Shown in pieces: positions 58,246 through 64,000 of a DNA stretch of 64,000 nt (positions are counted from its first letter, which is position 1; every line of letters begins with the position of its first letter). The position numbers and the translations under genes are program-made. The notes beneath the pieces were generated by a model. It was given only the letters and a program-made list of their open reading frames with translations. It searched no databases and was not told where the DNA came from. The stretch covers positions 52,177 through 116,176 of the forward strand of contig MU859173.1 of NCBI GenBank assembly GCA_033297205.1, read 5' to 3'. This stretch comes from Pseudoneurospora amorphoporcata (lineage: Eukaryota; Ascomycota; Sordariomycetes; Sordariales; Sordariaceae).

Positions 58246-59130
58246 AGGCTGGGTGACTAGATGGACAAAACTTGATGATTATGGCCTGAAGGAATTCTGA
58301 GCGGAAGGTGCGCCCTGCCTCCAGACGCAGGGAGTGTCAGTTTGTGACACAATTTAGGTGTAACCAAGTACCCTTCGGGCAGACGAGCGGGGGGAGGAAC
58401 TTGGCAAGGAGAAGCCGATGTACCTCCCCCGCGTCCTACTGCCGGAGGTAACTTGTCCAGAATGAAGGAAGAAGAGGGTCATGGTAAATCTCGTGTGTCT
58501 CGGTGCCGAAGGTGACTTGCCCATGGCATGGACCAGTCAGGGGGCCAAGCTGCCCTGATTCGACGGGCAGCTGAGCGGAAAGTGCGCCCTGCCTCCAGAC
58601 ACAAGCAGTGTCCGTTTGTAATGCAGGCTATCAGTGTTCTCTCCAGGCAGACGAGAAGAGGAAGGAGAAGGCCGACGTATCTCTAGGTACCTCTCTTGTG
58701 TCATGGTGCTGGAGGTGACTGTGGGATACGAGCTACCAGTGTTCCCATCAGGCAGACGAGCGGAGGAAGGAGAAGGCCAACGTGCCGTGCATGTACCTGG
58801 CCTCTCTGGTGTCTCGGTGCCGGGAGTGACTTGTCTGTGGACCGGTCAGGGACCCAGATCGTGAGCATCGACCATCTATTGCCGGTTTAGGCAGACTAAC
58901 GGGGAAGGAGAAGGTTAACGTACTTGCCTGTCTTGTGTGCTAATGCCGGGGCGACTCGTCCAGAGACGGTCAGGTGGTCACATCAGGCTGGGTGACTCGA
59001 CAAACAGAACTTGAGAAATGACCCGAAAGGATGCTGCTTTGTGTGGAAGGTACGCCCTACCACCAGGCACGAGGGTCGTCCATCAGTGTCCCATGCAGGT
59101 AGACGAGCGGGAAAAGGAAGGAGAAGGGCG
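58246..59130. repeat. Degenerate nested tandem repeats
   Basis: CAGGCTGGGTGACT occurs at 58246 and again near 58984, marking a ~740-bp unit. Within it GGCAGACGAG/GGAAGGAGAAGG blocks recur at about 58379, 58647, 58751, 58890 and 59096, and GTGCGCCCTGCCTCCAGAC recurs at about 58308 and 58581. The units differ by many substitutions and indels. No coding function is evident. Confidence 0.65.
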
Positions 59131-59754
59131 TTGTACCTCTTGCGGATGATTTGTCCATGGGCCACTCAGGGATCCAGACCGTGTATGACGAAGATCGATT
59201 GCCGCTTTTGGTGCTCCTGGAACGCAACTCCTTGCTCCTGAAGGGAGCCTCACGGAAACATGCAGTCGAAGACTCGAAGTCATCCTGCCGCTTCTTCACG
59301 GAGATTACGCCTCTCGTTCCTCTGATCATTCGATGTGGGTAACCGCACTGGGATCGAAGTCGCGCGAGAGGATCGGAGGAGTTGAAGACATGTACCTGCC
59401 TCCTCGAGTATGCTTCTTCTTTCTTCCTCACTCCACCAGTTGTCCGCGTCACAGGAGGTACTTGCAATCTCCGATCCCGGTGGAAGAGAGATGACCATCT
59501 GCCACAGAAGTCTCAGGTGGACATCCTCGTGCTCAACAATTCTTACATCATCCACGTTCTTCCCATTCCTCCATATTCCCAATCCCAAGTTTTGACATTC
59601 TCCCCTTGTACCTCTTTTTCAGCTTGCCTCAAGCCAATATCACAAACTCCAGTCTTTTCGTTTCAGTTCTTCCCTTCAAGTCCTCCCCTTCCAATGCTCT
59701 CATGAATAAGGTATCTTGCGTCCGCCGACTCCTTACTACCCTCCCGGAAGCTCC
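59131..59754. other. Intergenic / possible leader of small gene
   Basis: The sequence becomes pyrimidine-rich towards 59.7 kb (TTCAGTTCTTCCCTTCAAGT), which resembles a fungal 5' leader. No coding frame is supported. Confidence 0.35.
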
Positions 59755-60256
59755 ATGTCTGCGAACCCTTCCAAGCTAGTCTCGCCAGGCCGGAGACAGT
59801 CCAGGCAAGAGACGTCTGCCATCGCGGCGGAGGCCATTGGCTCCGCGCTTGGTTGTCTGGCTGCCGGATCGGTATGTTGCTCTCATTTACAATGTAGCAA
59901 CTTCCCCTTCTCGTGGTAGTCTTGAATTTCCGGTCAGCTAACACCCAAACGCACAAACAGGCAACGGAGACTGACCAATCTGAACTCCTTACACGCGCCG
60001 AGGACGGCCCCCCACAACCATGCTCCTGTCTTTGCTGCGGCGTACGTTGAAGTATCCCTACTTTCGAATGATAAGGTACTCTGACTAACAGCTCCGTGCC
60101 TCTTGTTGTGCCAAGTCGATGGGTACTTGCCTTCTCAATAGCAGACAGTTTGGCTTCGAAGCCACCGGAGATGACCGTCCACCGAGTTTGGGCAGAAATT
60201 TGGCGCATTGGGAGGCTTCAGAGCGGCTTGGGAGACAGAAACTGTGCATAAGGTAG
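59755..60256 (+). CDS. Possible small Cys-rich protein (about 120 aa, 3 exons)
   Basis: Three phase-0 segments can be joined: 59755-59871, 59961-60041 and 60092-60256. Intron 1 has a GTATGT donor, CAGCTAAC branch and AACAG acceptor. Intron 2 has GTACGT and CTAACAG, but the branch is too close to that acceptor, so the later CCAAG in the same frame may be used instead. The product starts MSANPSKLVSPGRRQSRQET and has a cysteine-dense centre (PCSCLCCG then LRASCCAKSMGTCLL). No signal peptide is visible. I do not recognise it. It lies between degenerate tandem repeats and a dispersed repeat, so it could be a non-coding transcript or chance. Confidence 0.3.
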
Positions 60257-60470
60257 GTATGCGATGAAATCAAGACACTTGACAAATTGGGAAGTAATCG
60301 AAGGCGTGTTCGGGTCCTCGTTAAGATATGCTAGTCAAGTCCATGTTTACCACAAGATTTTACCGCTTCCTTTTGAGAAGGTGACCTTCACGCTGCTATT
60401 ACCTCACTTGTTGGTATTACCGGCGTTGGCATCACCGGCGCTCGCGTTTCCCGCGCCGGTTTTGTGATAA

Positions 60471-60967
60471 GGGCTGTATTTAGGGCTTGGAACAGTAGTT
60501 CAATTCAGCTAATAAACTACTTTGGTCTCGAAAGCCTTGTTGATCTTCTCAACCTCCAGGAGAAGGTTGGGCTTCAAGGCCTTCTTATGCCAAAGGGAAT
60601 CGGTACGTACTCGGGGTACGCATCAAGCCTTGTCGCCTGAGGCTTCAAGACATCTATCTAGCAGTCTGCATACGTGTGGATCTTCCTGAATGCCTTCATC
60701 CATTCTCCATCTTCCTTTTGGCGCTGTCCTTCATCCGGGCGCCCTGCTTCTTGCTTGGTTGGCTGTGGTTGCTTCTGGGATGACCGTGGCCGAGGGCCCG
60801 GCCGTGGGTCCGGCCGAGGGTCTGGCCGCGGGTCCGGCCGAGGGTCCGGCCGAGGTGGGTGTTGTGGCCGGAGGCCACTGAGTCATCTTGAGGCTAATGC
60901 TAGGCGTTGAGGCTCTGTTGAGTCTTGCGATCCTAACCCCTGGACTGTGGGCAATGTCCGTGTGACA
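60471..60967 (-). repeat. Dispersed repeat, copy 2 (inverted)
   Basis: On the minus strand it starts TGTCACACGGACATTGCCC and follows copy 1 (42887-43453) through GAAGCCTCAGGCGACAAGGC to CAAGCCCTAAATACAGCCC. It contains an extra 12-bp GC-rich minisatellite (GGTCCGGCCGAG units, about 60798-60856) coding for SAGPSAGPAA-like repeats. It appears to begin abruptly within an older coding-like sequence. Confidence 0.7.
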
Positions 60968-61640
60968 GGTTTCCTCGGCAGAGGCCGCAGCCGTCAGAGC
61001 CGCACGCACCCTCGCCATCTTCATCGTTGATGGAATCAAATTCCGCTTTTGGTGAGAACGCCTTCTTCCATTCTCCACCCCGTACCCATGCCTCAAATTC
61101 CTCTAGACGATCGGAGAAGGCAGCAGGGCTTTTTGGGCTATAACTGCTGAAGGTGGTTTAACCTTGCGACAGCCAGTTCGTGAACTTTCTCCCGTTCCTC
61201 CTTCTCCGTGCTTGGAGCATCGGAAAAACTGGCGTGGGAGAAGCCCTATTTTGTGCGAATCTGGAAGGCTTTCTGCCTTCTCTTCCACTCCTGTTCTGCC
61301 AGAGACTATGTCGGACACGTTCCTTATCGACCGTGCGGTGGATCGACTTCGCCAGGACCGAATGGCATTGACATACGCCTCCCAAGTCGGAGGGCTTGGC
61401 TCGGATTCAGTGTGGTTGGCGGAACTATGGGCAGTGGCTGAACATTCCTCCGCAAGGGTGCTTTCTCGCGAATGGCATCCCACTGTGCGTTGTGGACGAA
61501 GTGTCATCCTCCTGCATTAAAGGGGGTTTGTTGTTGAGTTTGCTTGCATTATCGTGTTTATATAGAAAAAAGTAACATGGAAGGCAGGATACCTCGGAGT
61601 GGACAGTCACAAGTAAGAACGTCGAGCACATCATGAAGGT
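60968..61640 (-). pseudogene. Decayed coding sequence, possible distant family member
   Basis: Minus-strand pieces with coding character in different frames (STEKEEREKVHELAVARL; SDRLEEFEAWVRGGEWKKAF) are separated by stops. The first resembles PEREREKVRELVNEQDIV in the gene at 62.2-63.4 kb. The sequence ends exactly where dispersed repeat copy 2 begins (60967), so the repeat may have inserted into it. The assignment is tentative. Confidence 0.3.
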
Positions 61641-62168
61641 GGAAGTGGTTGTAATGCTTGTAGTAAGGTAAGGTACCTTATGTAAGGGACTATCTCGAGT
61701 CTTTTGCCCTATTCTTCGGGAATCTGAAGGTTAACGTCCCTTCAATATGACGGTCGGGTATCTAAGGTACTTTGAACAAAAGTGTACAGCAAAAAAAGAG
61801 TGCTCGAAGAGGAACGAAGGTCTTACAATCCTCCAGGAACAAAGACATTCCCTTCGCTGCTATCCCAGAAGCCGTGCAGTTTGGCGTACCTCTACTCTTC
61901 GTCCCTCCTTTTTTGTAAGTCCTATTCTGTGAGTGTGCCGATCTAGTTGTATTCTGTTGATTTGAGGAACTTCTAGGAAACGTGTCCGATCTCATGACAG
62001 TCGCAATTTTGGGCAAGTAATACCCATGTTGACGATCCGCATCCCGTTGGCCGTGCTCATTGAAGGCATATATTGCTGATGTTGACCGGCTTTGAAGTCG
62101 TTGATGGGATCTGATTATCTGAAACTTCTGTTCAACCAGAAGTATTGAACCAGGGGCAAACATGGAGT
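61641..62168. other. Intergenic, no supported gene
   Basis: This lies between the decayed coding remnant and the 3' end of the distant family member. No coding frame, RNA gene or clear repeat is visible. Confidence 0.4.
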
Positions 62169-63422
62169 CTAGAGAGAATCTTCATCCTCCTCGTCGTCGG
62201 AGATGCGTCTTCTCTTGGCGTCAGTGGGAGCATACTCGTCCGTGTCCTCGGTGTAGAATTCCTCGGTCGCCGTTAGGGACGCATCCTCGCCATCGTCGTC
62301 ATCGGAGGGATGGACATCCTGCTCTGGCTCTGAGGCCGGCTCTGACCCTGAACCCGAAGAGTCTTGCTGGGCGTCGGTCTGTTGGACATTGCTTTGCGCA
62401 GGAGTGACTTGGTCGGCATCGGTTTGGGCGCCGCCATGTGCAGCCTGCCCGGCAACTCCCACCTGTCCGGGAACTACGATTCCGTGTCTCTGGACCGCGC
62501 TGGCCAAAGAAAGCTGACCAGCCTTTCGCTCACTCCCGTCCTTGTTTCAATGTTTCCGCTGTCATTGTTTGTTAGTCACCCATACCTTATAATTTTCTGC
62601 TCATAAAGAATAAAAGGTATTGCATTTGACTTACGGTAAGCTCACTGCCGGGCCGGCCAGCGTAGCGGATAGTAACTGGAGTCTCCGTAGTGTTCGTGAC
62701 TGCGGCCTTGGATGACCGAAACAGGTTGCGAAAGTCACGGAGACGATCGCCAAATGAATCGTAAGGCTTCACCACGAAGTCCAGGTTGAAGACTCCTGCG
62801 TCGGGAATTCCCAACGACACCTTCCTCAACGCTCGCTGCAGAGATTGGTGGTTAGTAACAAACTTAATGCTGAAATAAAGGGAGCAACTCACTAGAGCCT
62901 TCCATGCTGTTGACTCCATATTTAGAAGAGACATATGTCTCTTCTCAACGAGGACATAATTCTCTTTGTCTCCCTTGCTGGTACGGTGGGTAGCCTTATC
63001 AACTATGTCCTGCTCATTGACAAGCTCACGCACTTTTTCCCGTTCCCGCTCTGGAAGCCGCGGACAGCGGACAATGCAGTTTGGGACCGGCCGTTCCTGG
63101 TAGTAACTCTGTGGCTTAACTGCCTTCTCTCCCATTCCTCGCCGGCGAGAAACTCAGGCTCGTTCTTGAACACCATTTCCTGAAGAACCTGGCTGACTGC
63201 GCCGTGCTTTTCGGAGTCCCAGCTGACTCCCTGCTGTTCATAAACGGCCAACTTCGGGTGCAGGCCGGCGACGATAGGCCGAGTCTGACCCAAGTTGGCG
63301 TAGGTCACCTCCAAGTTGCCAAACCTGTCCATGTAAGCAGCCCAATTGAACGCGTCGATAGCAAAACGAATATTGTCCTGGATGAACTGTCTGCCGTAGT
63401 GGGAAAGTCTGTTTCCAGACAT
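62169..63422 (-). pseudogene. Distant member of the same family, frameshifted
   Basis: Exon A is 63422-62893, exon B 62835-62635, exon C about 62540-62169. Intron A/B (GTGAGT, TTACTAACC, CTGCAG) is clear. The acceptor of exon C is uncertain (AACAAG at 62541 keeps phase 0; the nearer GACAG gives a TGA). Exon A is 530 nt and changes frame near 63.14 kb (EPEFLAGEE to GEKAVKPQSYYQ), so one base is missing or the assembly is wrong. The end of exon A (LLNMESTAWKAL) and exon B (RSSKAAVTNTTETPVTIRYA then GRPGSELT) align with the 46-48 kb gene (LSLYIMSWELY; RSKASIVNVTQVPPLTRFAA), showing common descent; the second intron of the other members is absent here. The C-terminus is acidic with an NLS-like DAKRRRISDDEEDE. 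No TAG hairpin is present. Confidence 0.6.
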
Positions 63423-63843
63423 TGATTGTGGTTTGGACAATAAGCATAACCAATGTTTAAGAGAAAGTCTAACCGTACGGTCACCAAAGTCTATCCGTAC
63501 GGTGATCCACTTTTTCCCTCACATCAGACCGCAGTGCCCAGACCAGATACGCACCGCCATATCGCACTTTACAGGGCAGTTAGCGGCACGGTCGCGCATC
63601 GTTCAATTGAGCGCACATCGCTCAATTGAGCGATCAATCAATCGCACTCAATCTACATTAATCCATACAATGATAATCTATCTGAAATCTATCGTGTAAT
63701 CGCTCAGTCTCCTGCCAGAAGGCTCCCAGAGTTACTGTTGCGTGCCAGCGATACGTATACTGCGCCGTGTGCCCTGCGTGCCAGCAGGAGTGCTGGCGGG
63801 CGTGCCTCCTCCCCTACCTCCTCCTCTGGCAGTGCCAGCTGTG
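63423..63843. other. Upstream flank with short palindromes
   Basis: Contains CGCTCAATTGAGCG (about 63619-63632), a perfect palindrome, and a near copy (GTTCAATTGAGCG) just before it. They could be operator-like sites or chance. No gene seen. Confidence 0.35.
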
Positions 63844-64000
63844 TGTCACACGGACATTTGACCTCAACCCTGACCCTACAACGAGAGGCTCGCGGAGCCG
63901 CACATCTCAGACAGAGAGTCTGTTCAGCCGACAGCACGGCTTAGACCCAAGCCTTGCTATACGGCTGAATGCCTCAGGCAACTAGGCCATACTCACCCTC
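63844..64000 (+). repeat. Dispersed repeat, copy 3 (diverged, cut by window end)
   Basis: Starts TGTCACACGGACATTTG exactly as copy 1, then diverges, with remnants such as GAGGCTCGCGGAGCC and GCCTCAGGCAACTAGGC. It continues past the window. Confidence 0.5.

Noticed and set aside
59663..60208. 181-codon minus-strand frame opposite the possible small gene
   Set aside because: There is no domain or biased composition; the plus-strand model has splice signals while this does not.

Overview
The window looks like nuclear DNA of a filamentous ascomycete close to Neurospora or Sordaria (Sordariales). Introns are short (54-263 nt) with GTAAGT/GTATGT/GTGAGT donors, (G)CTAAC or CTGAC branch sites and CAG/TAG acceptors. 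Zn2Cys6 regulators and a fungal 7TM receptor-like protein are present. Intergenic DNA is rich in TACCTACC/GGTACC words and simple repeats. The pyruvate dehydrogenase E2 gene (459 aa) is about the length I remember for Neurospora MRP-3. I could not confirm the species.

Layout. From 1 to about 39 kb lies an ordinary gene-rich segment: a small unknown gene (minus, 1.1-1.6 kb); a very large single-pass membrane protein made mostly of low-complexity repeats (minus, 2.0-6.4 kb); a 1117-aa Zn2Cys6 regulator (minus, 8.5-12.1 kb); a 4.7-kb gene-poor gap; an unusual Zn-cluster protein with four tandem helix-turn-helix units (minus, 16.8-18.7 kb); PDH E2 (minus, 20.3-22.0 kb); the Arf exchange factor SEC7 (plus, 24.2-30.1 kb); an Hsm3/S5b-like proteasome chaperone (minus, 31.0-32.5 kb); the Pol III subunit RPC31 (plus, 33.2-34.1 kb); the FG nucleoporin NUP49/Nup58 (minus, 35.0-37.0 kb); and the polyadenylation factor FIP1 (plus, 37.4-38.8 kb). 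HSM3-like/RPC31 and NUP49/FIP1 are divergent pairs. I worked out splice junctions by hand; all conserved genes close in frame.

From about 40 to 64 kb the character changes. This accessory region holds a family of related, partly broken genes (fragments at 40.4-41.3 and 45.4-45.7 kb, a degenerate copy at 44.1-45.2 kb, an intact-looking copy at 46.2-48.5 kb, a frameshifted distant copy at 62.2-63.4 kb, and perhaps a decayed one at 61.0-61.6 kb). It also holds three copies of a dispersed repeat beginning TGTCACACGGACATT, a cluster of CTAGGCTAG palindromes, degenerate tandem repeats, one normal 7TM gene (54.8-56.5 kb) and a possible small cysteine-rich gene (59.8-60.3 kb).

Most interesting observation: in the intact family member (46.2-48.5 kb) the reading frame is interrupted by a single TAG and then stays open for 264 more codons. 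The TAG lies in the six-base loop of a hairpin (GGTGC-ATAGGA-GCACC). The same hairpin, with the TAG in the same loop position, is kept in the degenerate paralogue at 44.66 kb, where an outer base pair is flipped in a compensatory way. The paralogues also share a protein motif near the end of the extension, far beyond the stop. Sexual-stage A-to-I mRNA editing known in Neurospora, Sordaria and Fusarium favours an A preceded by U in hairpin loops and turns UAG into UGG. I therefore infer an editing-controlled stop that switches a 420-aa protein to a 685-aa protein carrying a putative nuclear localisation signal.
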